Made by a program: the position numbers and the translations under genes. From DAOTUB01 sp034437455 (GTDB taxonomy: Bacteria > Chloroflexota > Anaerolineae > B4-G1), in assembly GCA_034437455.1 (NCBI GenBank), contig DAOTUB010000042.1, positions 1 to 64,000 of the forward strand: a stretch of 64,000 nt of DNA, read 5' to 3'. A model generated the notes under the pieces. It saw nothing but the letters and a program-made list of their open reading frames with translations. It had not been told where the DNA came from and did not search any database. Positions 32,613-40,937 of the stretch are shown in pieces. Position 1 is the first letter of the stretch. Every line of letters begins with the position of its first letter.

Positions 32613-35486
32613 TTATGGCGTCTCCTGGTCTCCGTTCCGTTCTACCCCCACCAGCTTGAACCTGCCGTTCTCCCCCTCGCGGGCGAGGCGCCACTTTAAG
32701 CTTGTCTGAGCGTCCAGTGTGCCGTCTTTGTGCTCGCAAACGACCGTGACGTTGACGATCGCTTGCTCGGCATCCTGGCCCTCAAATTGTACGTCGATCA
32801 TCCGTACGTGCTCGATCTGCTCCCGGTCTAACGTGCATCCGCACTGATTCGCAGCGCATCCTTCGACTTGCGCCCATGCCTCTGGTGTAAAGTACCTGGC
32901 GGTTTCTACCGCATCGGTGTAGGCGTTGTAAGACGCAAGCACGACCTTTTCGGGATAGGGAGAGAGCATCACGTCCTGGGGCATCCCGTGGTAGAAAATA
33001 GTCTCGTATTCCTCGTGCATCTTGACGATACCCTGGCCCCCTGGCTGGTAATAGGTTGCGTTGTCGCGCGGGCGATAGATGTACTGTAATGCCAATTGAG
33101 CGCGGCCTGGCAGCCGCTGGACAACCGTTGCTCGGTCTGTGGCGAGCGTGATGCGGTCGCCAGAAAAGTGGCCTTTGGGTAGATATTTCCCTTCGCCCGT
33201 ATCCCAGCGGAAAATGGAAACCCGGGTCGACTCTCCATCGCACCGGTCGCGTATGACCAACTCGGGGCCTTGCAATCCAGACAGGACATTCTCCAGAGAA
33301 GCGATACATTCACACTCGCACAAATAGTCCCCATCCTGAGGGCGCAGTTCATAGGGAGTGAGTACGGGAGGGCTACCGCTCGGCTGATAGACGACACCTG
33401 CGATGGGCCCGTCATCTTGCCCCGGCTCGGCGGAGAGATCGAAGCGGTATAGGACGACCCATTCCTGGTTGCCGTCTCGATTTGTGTCGAAGCGATAGGT
33501 ATTGATGTGCTCCCAATTCTCTGGCAATGTAACGGGGGGCAGGTCCTGATCATTTCTCCAGGGTTGGAAATAGATAGCGCCAAACAGAACAACCAGAATA
33601 GCGATGAATGTGAGTGCGATGGACCGCGAGAACTTGCGCTCTGGTTTTCGTCGTACAGCTTGCAACAATAACTGGGTCGCCAGTTGCCCGTTTACCCGGT
33701 AATCGGGCCGGGTGTGTACGATTTCAGCAAACGCTCTCTGGGCTTGCTGCCAGTTTCTTTGATTCAGCGCTTCGGTGCCCTCGTCAAAGAGGTCCGTTAA
33801 CTGTCCTTCTTTCTGACAGCGTTCCAACGCCGCTTGCCACACCGCCCGGCTTTTATCGTCGGCGGCCTGAGCCGTCAACTGATCGTAGGCGTCGATGGCC
33901 TTTACCCATTGCTCGGCCTGCTCGTACCTTTTGGCCTCTGCGGCCAAGCGGCGCAACCGGATGGCGTTATGTATCTCCTGGACTGCCTGTTCTTTGGGGG
34001 AGATCTGGAGTGCCCGTTCGCAAGCTGCCAGCGTTCCATTCTCATCCCCTGCCTCTTGCCGCGCTCTTGCCTGTGCCACCAGCGCGCGAACCAACAGCGT
34101 CCGTGTTTCCTCCTGATCGAGCTTGTAAGCGCGCTCCAGTTCGACGGTCGCTTCGTCGGTGCGGCCCGCTTCCAACAGTGTCTCGCCCAGGTGTAGCCGA
34201 GCGTGAAAGTGACGCGGGTTTGTCTCCAGGGCGTCGTGAAAGTAGCGGATGGCCGTTTCCCATTGATGCCGACGGAGAAACTCTTGCCCAATATTGAAGA
34301 GCTGTTCGGCCAGCGGGTCGATCTGATCCAGTTTGTTCTTCATGCGTTGAAGAGGTTTGTTCTCATGCACCCAGCGACGAAGGATTTCGACGGCGAAACC
34401 ATATTCTCGTTCTCCCGTCATCTCCAGGACCCGCCGTCTCACCAGGTCGCGGGGAGCCAGCTCTATCTTCCGGGTGAGCAGCCGGGCAGCGCGGGCTGCC
34501 AGTATCTGGATCCCTCGTTCCTCTGTGATGCTTTCCCCTTCGCTCATGGTCTCGGCCAGGCCAGCGGCATAGATTTGCTCGGCCAGTCCCAGCCCGTCCC
34601 AGAGCCAGGTCAGCGCCTGGTTGCCTGCCTCCAGCGCGTCGGGCACGGCGGCCTCCACCTCTGACGCGTCAATCATGGGCAGCGTAGTGGAGTGTTGGGG
34701 GTGGGTATAGGCCCGTTCCCAGATTTGTCGACAGAGCAACTGGGTCAGGTAAGGATGCCCACTCGTCAAGCTGAGAATGCGCGCCACGGCCCGGTCCGTG
34801 AAGAGCAGCGTGACGTTTTGATTGGGTATCTCTGCCTGACGGACCAATGCCTCGGCGCTTTCTTGATCCAGTACCCAGACCTCTCGTACCAGCGAGGCCC
34901 TGAAGGTGGCGGTAAAGTCCAGGGAGAGATCCTCGACGCGCCGACCGACCGCGAACACGAACGCGGAACGCGAATCTTTGGTTGTCAAACGGCGTATGAA
35001 GCGGAAGAGCGCCTTGGTCGCCGCCGTCATGAGCAGTTCCGCTTCGGTTGTTTCGTTCAATACGTCGAACTCATCCAGAAGAAAAACGGGACGACGGGTT
35101 TCGCCCAGATGCTCGTAAACCTGGGGCAAAAAGACGCTGCGGAAGAAATGGCCCCGGTTGTCGAACGTCTCTGGATCGGGAGGCTCCATGCCGACCTGTT
35201 CGGCGACGGTGTTGGCAAGATCGACTAGTACCCGGCCCAGAGGACGAGCGGCCTGATCCTGAAGATCGAAATAGATGGGCAGGAAGGCGTTGGTTGACAG
35301 AGCGCGCTGGAGTTGCAGAAGTAGACTGGTTTTGCCGATGCGGCGCTGCCCAAAGAGAACCAGGACGTTGGCGTCTGGGTTGCACAAGGACTGCGTAACC
35401 CAATCCAGTAATTTCTGCCGACCAAAGAAACCCCGTTCTTCCCACAAGGGGAGACCCGCCACGTAGGGGTTAGGTGGTTGGACCAT
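32613..35486 (-). CDS. STAND-type ATPase with TPR repeats, membrane helix and extracytoplasmic domain
   Basis: 957 residues. It starts NPYVAGLPLWEERGFFGRQK, close to the nSTAND1 protein at 23991. The P-loop is GQRRIGKTS (46-54) and Walker B is RPVFLLDEFDVL with Asp138. An ORC/winged-helix-like region is followed by TPR-like helices (about 391-600), one membrane helix (620-640) and a 315-residue outer domain with Cys-rich patches CECEC and CAANQCGC. It may link an outside or membrane cue to an ATPase switch. It ends 27 bases before the ftsW-like ATG, so the two are probably co-transcribed. Confidence 0.75.
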   Translation of the reverse strand: MVQPPNPYVAGLPLWEERGFFGRQKLLDWVTQSLCNPDANVLVLFGQRRIGKTSLLLQLQRALSTNAFLPIYFDLQDQAARPLGRVLVDLANTVAEQVGMEPPDPETFDNRGHFFRSVFLPQVYEHLGETRRPVFLLDEFDVLNETTEAELLMTAATKALFRFIRRLTTKDSRSAFVFAVGRRVEDLSLDFTATFRASLVREVWVLDQESAEALVRQAEIPNQNVTLLFTDRAVARILSLTSGHPYLTQLLCRQIWERAYTHPQHSTTLPMIDASEVEAAVPDALEAGNQALTWLWDGLGLAEQIYAAGLAETMSEGESITEERGIQILAARAARLLTRKIELAPRDLVRRRVLEMTGEREYGFAVEILRRWVHENKPLQRMKNKLDQIDPLAEQLFNIGQEFLRRHQWETAIRYFHDALETNPRHFHARLHLGETLLEAGRTDEATVELERAYKLDQEETRTLLVRALVAQARARQEAGDENGTLAACERALQISPKEQAVQEIHNAIRLRRLAAEAKRYEQAEQWVKAIDAYDQLTAQAADDKSRAVWQAALERCQKEGQLTDLFDEGTEALNQRNWQQAQRAFAEIVHTRPDYRVNGQLATQLLLQAVRRKPERKFSRSIALTFIAILVVLFGAIYFQPWRNDQDLPPVTLPENWEHINTYRFDTNRDGNQEWVVLYRFDLSAEPGQDDGPIAGVVYQPSGSPPVLTPYELRPQDGDYLCECECIASLENVLSGLQGPELVIRDRCDGESTRVSIFRWDTGEGKYLPKGHFSGDRITLATDRATVVQRLPGRAQLALQYIYRPRDNATYYQPGGQGIVKMHEEYETIFYHGMPQDVMLSPYPEKVVLASYNAYTDAVETARYFTPEAWAQVEGCAANQCGCTLDREQIEHVRMIDVQFEGQDAEQAIVNVTVVCEHKDGTLDAQTSLKWRLAREGENGRFKLVGVERNGDQETP

Positions 35487-35568
35487 TGTTACGTCTTCCT
35501 CGTCAATCGCTCATAAAGTGCTTGACAGATGAACTCTCCACGTTTCGCGCAGCTTTTCCAATCTCGTC

Positions 35569-36441
35569 TTAACTCAGGTACTTGTCCACGATGGGACCTA
35601 GCTTTTCCTCGAGATCCTCTGGGATCATATCGCGCTGGGTGATGAGGGCGGTCGCCAGAGTATCTTTGCACTCGCAATCCCGTTTCTCCGCGGCCAGTCG
35701 CGGGACCAGCAGCTTGATCGCGTTTTGAGCCAGGACGGCGTTCGCCGCCAGCGTCGCCAGCAGCATCTCGACGTTGACCGGCTCTTCCGTCTCGTGCCAG
35801 ACGTCGTAATCGGTGACGTGGGCCATCACCGCGTAGCACATCTCGGCCTCCCGCGCCAGGAATGCCTCTGGACTGGTGGTCATGCCAATGATGTCCATTC
35901 CCCAGGCCCGGTAGGTGAAACTTTCCCCCTTGGTGCTAAAGCGGGGGCCTTCGATGGTGATAAAGCGTCCGCCCTCGTGAACTGTGCCGCCGGCTTCCTC
36001 CACTGCGCCAGCCAGGAGCGCCGACACGCGCCCGCAGAAGGGATCCGCCGTGCCGATGTGGGCCACCAGCCCGTCTCCAAAGAAAGTGTACACCCGTTTT
36101 TTAGTAAAGTCAAAAAGTTGGTTCGGGACGACGATCTGGCCGGGACGAAGGTGCTCGCGCAGGCTGCCGCAGGCAGAGACGGAGATGACTTGCTCGACGC
36201 CCAGGCTCTTAAGGGCAAAGATGTTGGCCCGGTAGTTGACCTCGGTGGGCATGATGCGGTGGCCGCGCCCGTGACGGGCCAGAAAGGCGACGCGCGTTCC
36301 CTCGATTGCGCCGACGATCACGTCGTCGGACGGCTTGCCAAGGGGGGTGGAGATCGCGCGCTCCTCAATATCGGTCAGCTCCTCCATCTGGTAGAGGCCG
36401 CTGCCGCCGATGATGCCGATGCGGATGGGATCTGTGCTCAT
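35569..36441 (-). CDS. mtnP: S-methyl-5'-thioadenosine phosphorylase
   Basis: Purine nucleoside phosphorylase family enzyme that splits methylthioadenosine into adenine and methylthioribose-1-phosphate for methionine salvage. 290 residues from the ATG at 36441, which follows AAGGAGATTTTT; an upstream in-frame ATG lacks a site. Conserved parts are IGIIGGSGLY, RHGRGHRIMPTEVNYRAN, SVSACGSL and TTSPEAFLAREAEMCYA. The Ser/Thr pattern around the phosphate site favours methylthioadenosine over inosine or guanosine. There is no obvious functional tie to its neighbours. Confidence 0.93.
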   Translation of the reverse strand: MSTDPIRIGIIGGSGLYQMEELTDIEERAISTPLGKPSDDVIVGAIEGTRVAFLARHGRGHRIMPTEVNYRANIFALKSLGVEQVISVSACGSLREHLRPGQIVVPNQLFDFTKKRVYTFFGDGLVAHIGTADPFCGRVSALLAGAVEEAGGTVHEGGRFITIEGPRFSTKGESFTYRAWGMDIIGMTTSPEAFLAREAEMCYAVMAHVTDYDVWHETEEPVNVEMLLATLAANAVLAQNAIKLLVPRLAAEKRDCECKDTLATALITQRDMIPEDLEEKLGPIVDKYLS

Positions 36442-36479
36442 AAAAATCTCCTTGACGCTTCTGTGATGCATGCGGCTGA

Positions 36480-36818
36480 TCAAGATAGGTCTTTTAGGAT
36501 TTTCTCAATTTGTGTTTTGACTGTCGGGAGGCTTTCCTGGATCGTTCTCCATACCAATTTGTGATCCACCCCAAAATAGGCGTGGATTAGCCTGTCTCTC
36601 ATGCCGGCCATCTTTCGCCAAGGAACTTGGGGATAGCGTTCTCTGATTTCGTCTGGAACACCTTTGGCTGCTTCGCCAATGACCTCGAATTTTCTGACCA
36701 CTGCACTGGCTGTTTTATCGTCCGACTGAAAGCCCTCCAAGTCCATTCCTTCTATAAAGGCTTTTATGCTCTCTATTGCCGCCAGGATATCGCTGAGGTA
36801 GAGGCGATAATCTCTCAT
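36480..36818 (-). CDS. hepT: HepT-like HEPN toxin (DUF86)
   Basis: 112 residues, a four-helix HEPN-fold RNase of the HepT group. The active-site pattern Rx4-6HxY is present in MRDRLIHAYFGVDHKLVW. It overlaps the upstream nucleotidyltransferase gene by four bases (ATGA), as is usual for these pairs. Known HepT toxins cut RNA and are silenced when the partner adds AMP to the Tyr of the RNase motif. Activity here is inferred. Confidence 0.88.
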   Translation of the reverse strand: MRDYRLYLSDILAAIESIKAFIEGMDLEGFQSDDKTASAVVRKFEVIGEAAKGVPDEIRERYPQVPWRKMAGMRDRLIHAYFGVDHKLVWRTIQESLPTVKTQIEKILKDLS

Positions 36819-37114
36819 ACTGATACTACCTCTCGGAATACCGCCTCGCGCAGTTCCAGCTTCAAGGCGTCTTGAGGAACCACGTCTATCTCTTTCTGCA
36901 ACTGATCCTCCAGGAATTGAGCCAGTCCTACGAAATCAAATAGATCTGCATCTTCCTCAAAACTAACCAGAACGTCGATATCGCTTGCGGGGCTTTGTTC
37001 ATCCCGGACAAAAGATCCAAAGATTCCGATGGTCTTGACCTTGTAGCGGACTGTGATCTCTGGTTTTAATTGTCTCAGCTTTGCCAAAAGCTGTTCTCTG
37101 TCAACGGAGGTCAC
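36815..37114 (-). CDS. mntA: MntA-like nucleotidyltransferase antitoxin
   Basis: 99 residues beginning with GTG after GGAGAGGAGTG. The minimal nucleotidyltransferase motif GSFVRDEQSPASDIDVLV (GSx10DxD) is complete, with a third acidic residue in KEIDVVP. Members AMPylate the HepT toxin and block its RNase activity. It is the first gene of the pair. The 137 bases upstream (37115-37251) show no other gene. Confidence 0.88.
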   Translation of the reverse strand: MTSVDREQLLAKLRQLKPEITVRYKVKTIGIFGSFVRDEQSPASDIDVLVSFEEDADLFDFVGLAQFLEDQLQKEIDVVPQDALKLELREAVFREVVSV

Positions 37115-37251
37115 AATTTCTCACTCCTCTCCACATACTTGTAGAGCGGCACACTGGGGCTGATGGCATTGTATGATGGCAGGAAGTGCGATCATTGTCG
37201 GACCACTCCTTTCCCTTTCGCGCTACACATCCCTATTGTACCGCACCACCG

Positions 37252-38769
37252 CTATCTACGCCAGTCGGCGCGATAGACGATCATCATCTCGCCGCCGGCA
37301 ATTGTGCGGTGTTCCAGCGTCACCTGATGCACCGGCTCCAGTAGATCGTGGCGTTTGGCCAGGTCGGGGAACCAGTCCGGGAAGATGATGACGTATTGCA
37401 CGTCCCGCTCGGCCAGGAGCTTGACCAGGCGCGTATTCCGGTTGGGCGCGTACAAGAGTGGGACGATCTCCGGCGTGATCAACCCCGCCAGGTCCACGAC
37501 CGGACGCTCGGAGATGTAGGCGATGGCGCCGATATCGTTCAGCGCCAGGATGGCGTCGGGCGAGGTATGCTCCGCCGCCCAGTGGCCCAGTGCGACGTGC
37601 ATCTCGTTGATGTCGTGCACGTTCCAGCCGTATTCGCTCGCCATCGCCGGCAATCGCCACGCAGTCCCCGCGAAAACGAGCAGGATAACCAGAATACTCC
37701 CTTTCCTCCCCATAGTGAGGTTCCACCCGCGCAAACGCGCCAGCCGTCGCGCCTCCAGCAACCCCGCGACGCCGATGACGGCGTTGCAAGGGATGAGGGG
37801 CATCAGATACCGCCCGTGCTGGTAGAGCACCGCGTGGAGAAGGGCATAGACGAGCGGCAGACCCGCGCTCCACAGGCTCAAGAGCGAGGCGCGCCGGAAC
37901 AGCGCGCCCAATCCCAGGATGTAGAAAGGCAGCAGGATAAAATTGTCCAGTATCAAGTACCGGGATGTCAGGCTGAGAAACGCCAAATCGGGGCGGAAAT
38001 CAAAAATGGCTTTGGCGTGATAGGTGTTGGGAAGCAGATGGCCGCTGGTGCGCAGCGAAAAAATCAGGTAGGGGAGCACGATGGCGGTGAAGAGGAGAAG
38101 GCGTGAGGCGTAATGCATGAAGCGCGAGGCGTCAAACGGAGTGCGCAATATGTCGCTGGCGATAAAGTCGGCCATTGCCAGTGCAAAGAGCAGGTAGCCT
38201 TCGGGACGGGTCAGGGCCGCCCACCCAAAGAGGGCCGCGGTACGCCACCGATAGCGGTGCGACGTCCGGTCGTCCAGGTGGGCGTGGATCGCTAGCAGAC
38301 TGAGCGTGGCGAACAGGCAGGTCTCCAGCGCCGATAGGCCCGCCCACACCATGCGCCCGTTGACGGCGACGACCGCTCCGGCCAGCCAGGCGGTCCAGCG
38401 GTGACTCGTCAGTCGCTTGCCCAGCGCGTACGTGACTGCCAGCGTGGCCAGGAAGCTGGCGGCGCTCAACAACTGCCCGGCAATGGGAAATCTGCCACCC
38501 ACAACGTACACGGCAGCCAGGAGCAGCGTCCACAGCGGCGCGGTCGATCCGGCGGTGGGGTGGCCGGGGTTGAAGGAGAGGCCGTCGCCTCGGGCCAGGT
38601 TGCGGGCGAACTGGAAGTGAATCCAGGCATCGTCGAGGGGGACGCCTCCCTGTCCGTCGTTGAGGCGGTAGGAGGTGATGGCAAAGGCGCCGAGGGTCAG
38701 GCCCCCGATGAACAGCAGGCTGAGCAGCCAGGGCCAGTCGTCCCGTTCGAGCCGCGCCGCATGGTTCAA
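37252..38769 (-). CDS. Polytopic membrane glycosyltransferase-like protein (GT-C fold)
   Basis: About 505 residues with some ten predicted membrane helices. An early acidic motif in LDDAWIHFQFARNLARGDGL is typical of GT-C (ArnT/PMT-like) lipid-linked sugar transferases. The C-terminal soluble part contains ALNDIGAIAYISERPVVDLAGL. The chosen TTG at 38769 follows GGGGGGTG and overlaps the stop of the SDR gene (TTGA); the longer upstream frame lies over other genes and is rejected. Donor and acceptor are unknown. It is the last gene of the fhaA-fhaB-SDR set. Confidence 0.8.
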   Translation of the reverse strand: MNHAARLERDDWPWLLSLLFIGGLTLGAFAITSYRLNDGQGGVPLDDAWIHFQFARNLARGDGLSFNPGHPTAGSTAPLWTLLLAAVYVVGGRFPIAGQLLSAASFLATLAVTYALGKRLTSHRWTAWLAGAVVAVNGRMVWAGLSALETCLFATLSLLAIHAHLDDRTSHRYRWRTAALFGWAALTRPEGYLLFALAMADFIASDILRTPFDASRFMHYASRLLLFTAIVLPYLIFSLRTSGHLLPNTYHAKAIFDFRPDLAFLSLTSRYLILDNFILLPFYILGLGALFRRASLLSLWSAGLPLVYALLHAVLYQHGRYLMPLIPCNAVIGVAGLLEARRLARLRGWNLTMGRKGSILVILLVFAGTAWRLPAMASEYGWNVHDINEMHVALGHWAAEHTSPDAILALNDIGAIAYISERPVVDLAGLITPEIVPLLYAPNRNTRLVKLLAERDVQYVIIFPDWFPDLAKRHDLLEPVHQVTLEHRTIAGGEMMIVYRADWRR

Positions 38770-39557
38770 GTCACCCCCCGATACATCCCCCCGTCCACCA
38801 GCAGGCTGACGCCGGTGATGTAGGAGGCGGCGGGTGAAACGAGGAAGGCGGCAGCGGCGGCGAACTCTTTTGGATCGCCCATCCGGCCCAGGGGGATGTC
38901 GGCGGCGATCTGGGCGGCCTCTTCCTCTGGCGTGGTATCGTTTCGCTCGGCCCGGTCGCGCAAAAGCTGATCCACGCGCGCGGTGCGCGTCCAGCCGGGG
39001 CAGATGCTGTTGACGCGGATGCCGAAAGGGGCCAGTTCGTCGGCCAGCGTCTTGACCAGCCCGACCACGCCCATTCGCAGGCTGTTGGAGAGGATCAGGT
39101 TGGGCAAGGGCTGCTTGACGGTGATCGACGTCATCGCCAGGATCGCTCCCTCGCCCTGTTCCTTCATGATCGGCGCGGCGGCGTAGCAGAGGCGCACGGC
39201 GCTCATCAGCGTCAGTTGTGTGGCGGCCTCCCAATCGGCCGGGGTCAGATCGAGGAACTGCCCCGGTGGCGGCCCTCCGGCGTTGGTGACGAGCACGTCG
39301 AGCCGCCCGAACCGCTCGACGGTCGCCTCGACCAGCGCGTCGGCGGCTGCCGGATCGGAGACGTCAGCCGGGATCGCCAATGCCTGCCGTCCGGTCTCTG
39401 CCTCGATCTCGGCGCTGGTATTGACCAGTTGTTCCTCGCCTCGGGCGCAGATGGCGACGCGCGTGCCTTCCTGCGCCAGGCGCAGGGCGACGGCCTTGCC
39501 CAGCCCCCGGCTTGCCGCGGTCACCAGGGCGATTTTGTCGTGTAATCCCAGGTCCAT
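38766..39557 (-). CDS. Short-chain dehydrogenase/reductase, FabG-like, atypical active site
   Basis: 263 residues. The Rossmann motif VTAASRGLGKAVALRLA and the VTNAGGPPPG motif are clear, as is the PG..RT region after VNSICPG. Where most family members have YxxxK, this protein reads NLILSNSLRMGVVGLVKTLADEL, so the usual Tyr and Lys are absent. That variant is known in a FabG-like subgroup whose substrate I cannot name. The ATG overlaps the fhaB stop (TAATG) and the stop overlaps the start of the membrane protein, indicating tight co-expression. Confidence 0.85.
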   Translation of the reverse strand: MDLGLHDKIALVTAASRGLGKAVALRLAQEGTRVAICARGEEQLVNTSAEIEAETGRQALAIPADVSDPAAADALVEATVERFGRLDVLVTNAGGPPPGQFLDLTPADWEAATQLTLMSAVRLCYAAAPIMKEQGEGAILAMTSITVKQPLPNLILSNSLRMGVVGLVKTLADELAPFGIRVNSICPGWTRTARVDQLLRDRAERNDTTPEEEAAQIAADIPLGRMGDPKEFAAAAAFLVSPAASYITGVSLLVDGGMYRGVT

Positions 39558-39985
39558 TATTCTAACTCCAATTTCAATTCTGTGCGGCCCACGCCGATGA
39601 CGTCGCCGCTGCTGACGATGGTCGGGTCGCTGATGCACTCGCCGTTGAGTTGCGTGCCGTTGCGGCTGTTCTGATCTTCTAACCACCACTGGGCCTCTCG
39701 CCAGCTCAGCAGGGCGTGTTGCGCGGAAGCGAAGGTGTCTGGGATGATGATCGTGTTGTTTGGCGAGCGGCCCAGAGAGGTGACGAGTTGCAGCGGGAAG
39801 GCCGTGCCCACGGCGAGCGTTTCGTCTTCTGTGTTCAGGACGACCAGTTTCCCCTTGGGACGGTCGGGTTCGCGGCTGGCGACGGTCTGTCGCAGGTCGC
39901 GCCACAGTATCCACATCACCGCGCCCAGAAAGGTGTAGAGCACGATGACGAGCAAAAGTCGCAGGCCCAGCAGCAAAATGTCCAT
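39557..39985 (-). CDS. FhaB-type membrane-anchored FHA-domain protein
   Basis: 142 residues: one membrane helix (about 3-27) and a forkhead-associated domain with LGRSPNNTIIIPDTFASAQHA and WLEDQNSRNGTQLNG, which bind phosphothreonine. The layout matches FhaB/FipA of Gram-positive lineages, which links kinase signals to the cell envelope and division. It starts two bases after fhaA ends. No PknB-type kinase or PstP phosphatase is in this window. Confidence 0.88.
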   Translation of the reverse strand: MDILLLGLRLLLVIVLYTFLGAVMWILWRDLRQTVASREPDRPKGKLVVLNTEDETLAVGTAFPLQLVTSLGRSPNNTIIIPDTFASAQHALLSWREAQWWLEDQNSRNGTQLNGECISDPTIVSSGDVIGVGRTELKLELE

Positions 39986-39987
39986 CG

Positions 39988-40815
39988 CTAGTCTGGATCG
40001 GCTTCCGGTGCGGTGAGCGGTGGGGTGTCCTCTCTATCTGGCAGCGGGGCCGGGATGGCGTCGTCGGGGGTCGTTCCGCGACGCCACGTGGGAGGATCCT
40101 CGCCGTAGATGACCTGGACGCCGGCGAAGGAGATGACGTCGCCGGAGTGAAGCACGCATTCCTCGACCGGGTAGCCGTTGATCTGTGTGCCGTCGGAGCT
40201 TCCCAGGTCGTACAGCACGTAGCGGCCATAGCGCTGGCGGAGTTGGGCGTGGTAGCGAGAGACGCGCGGGTCTTCGAGGATCACGTCGTTGTCGAGCGCG
40301 CGCCCGATGGACACCACGGCCCGGTCGAGTTCCACGTGCCGACGGCCCCCGAGGATGAGGAAGGGACGATGTTGGACCTCTGTCTCGCTCTCCGGTTCTT
40401 CGCCATTCTCCATCTCCCGGGTGCTCTCTACCGGCGTCTCCTCTACGGGCATCCAGCGCGCCTCGACGTGCACGTTGTGGAGGGCCATGTTCTCGTCGGG
40501 CAGGATGTGTACCGCCGGCGTGACGTCGAGCGCCAGGCCAGCCTGATCGGCCAGCTTGGCGACGTGATGGGCCAATTCGGTCGTCAATGAAGGCTGCTCG
40601 CTCTCCAGCGCCTCGCAGTCGTTCGGATGCAGGTAGACCCAATAGTGTGTTGGGGCTTGCGGTATCCCCTCTGGAGAGAGAATCTGGTGATCCTCCATCG
40701 ACCGGGCGAGATGGGTGGCGACCTTCAACGGATGGAGCCGCCCCGCAAAGAGACGGGCAAAGGTGCCCTCCACGAGCCGTTCGGCCAGGGCTTCAAAACG
40801 GGCGATCTTGTTCAT
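39988..40815 (-). CDS. FhaA-type protein (DUF3662 plus FHA domain)
   Basis: 275 residues. The N-terminal DUF3662 domain (MNKIARFEALAERLVEGTFA onward, about 1-115) is joined by an acidic linker to an FHA domain with SIGRALDNDVILEDPRVSRYHA and LYDLGSSDGTQING, and a Pro/Asp-rich tail. This is the FhaA architecture, a reader of Ser/Thr kinase signals in wall synthesis. Only eight bases separate its ATG from a TATAAT box, so the message probably begins at or next to the AUG and lacks a ribosome site. Confidence 0.9.
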   Translation of the reverse strand: MNKIARFEALAERLVEGTFARLFAGRLHPLKVATHLARSMEDHQILSPEGIPQAPTHYWVYLHPNDCEALESEQPSLTTELAHHVAKLADQAGLALDVTPAVHILPDENMALHNVHVEARWMPVEETPVESTREMENGEEPESETEVQHRPFLILGGRRHVELDRAVVSIGRALDNDVILEDPRVSRYHAQLRQRYGRYVLYDLGSSDGTQINGYPVEECVLHSGDVISFAGVQVIYGEDPPTWRRGTTPDDAIPAPLPDREDTPPLTAPEADPD

Positions 40816-40823
40816 TGTCGGCG

Positions 40824-40852
40824 ATTATAACGCGAGAGAGAGGAAATGACAA
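40824..40852 (-). promoter_or_regulatory. Promoter of fhaA giving a leaderless message
   Basis: Minus strand: TTGTCA (40852-40847), 17-bp spacer, TATAAT (40829-40824). Eight bases follow before the fhaA ATG (40815), so transcription would start within a base or two of it. Confidence 0.65.
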
Positions 40853-40872
40853 ATGGCCGCTTATGCCCCCGC

Positions 40873-40900
40873 TTGCATTTGCGCGGCCTGCTAGTATAAT
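40873..40900 (+). promoter_or_regulatory. Promoter of secA
   Basis: TTGCAT (40873-40878), 16-bp spacer, TATAAT (40895-40900), about 30 bases before the secA start codon once the transcription start is allowed for. It is divergent from the fhaA promoter, with 20 bases between the two -35 boxes. Confidence 0.6.
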
Positions 40901-40937
40901 CAGTATCGGCGAGGTTCTTTTTTGAGAGGGGTGAAAG

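Noticed and set aside
38770..39234. N-terminal extension of the membrane glycosyltransferase
   Set aside because: The extended frame lies over the SDR gene and encodes an Arg/His-rich shadow sequence; the TTG at 38769 with its GGGGGGTG site and 4-base overlap is a better start.
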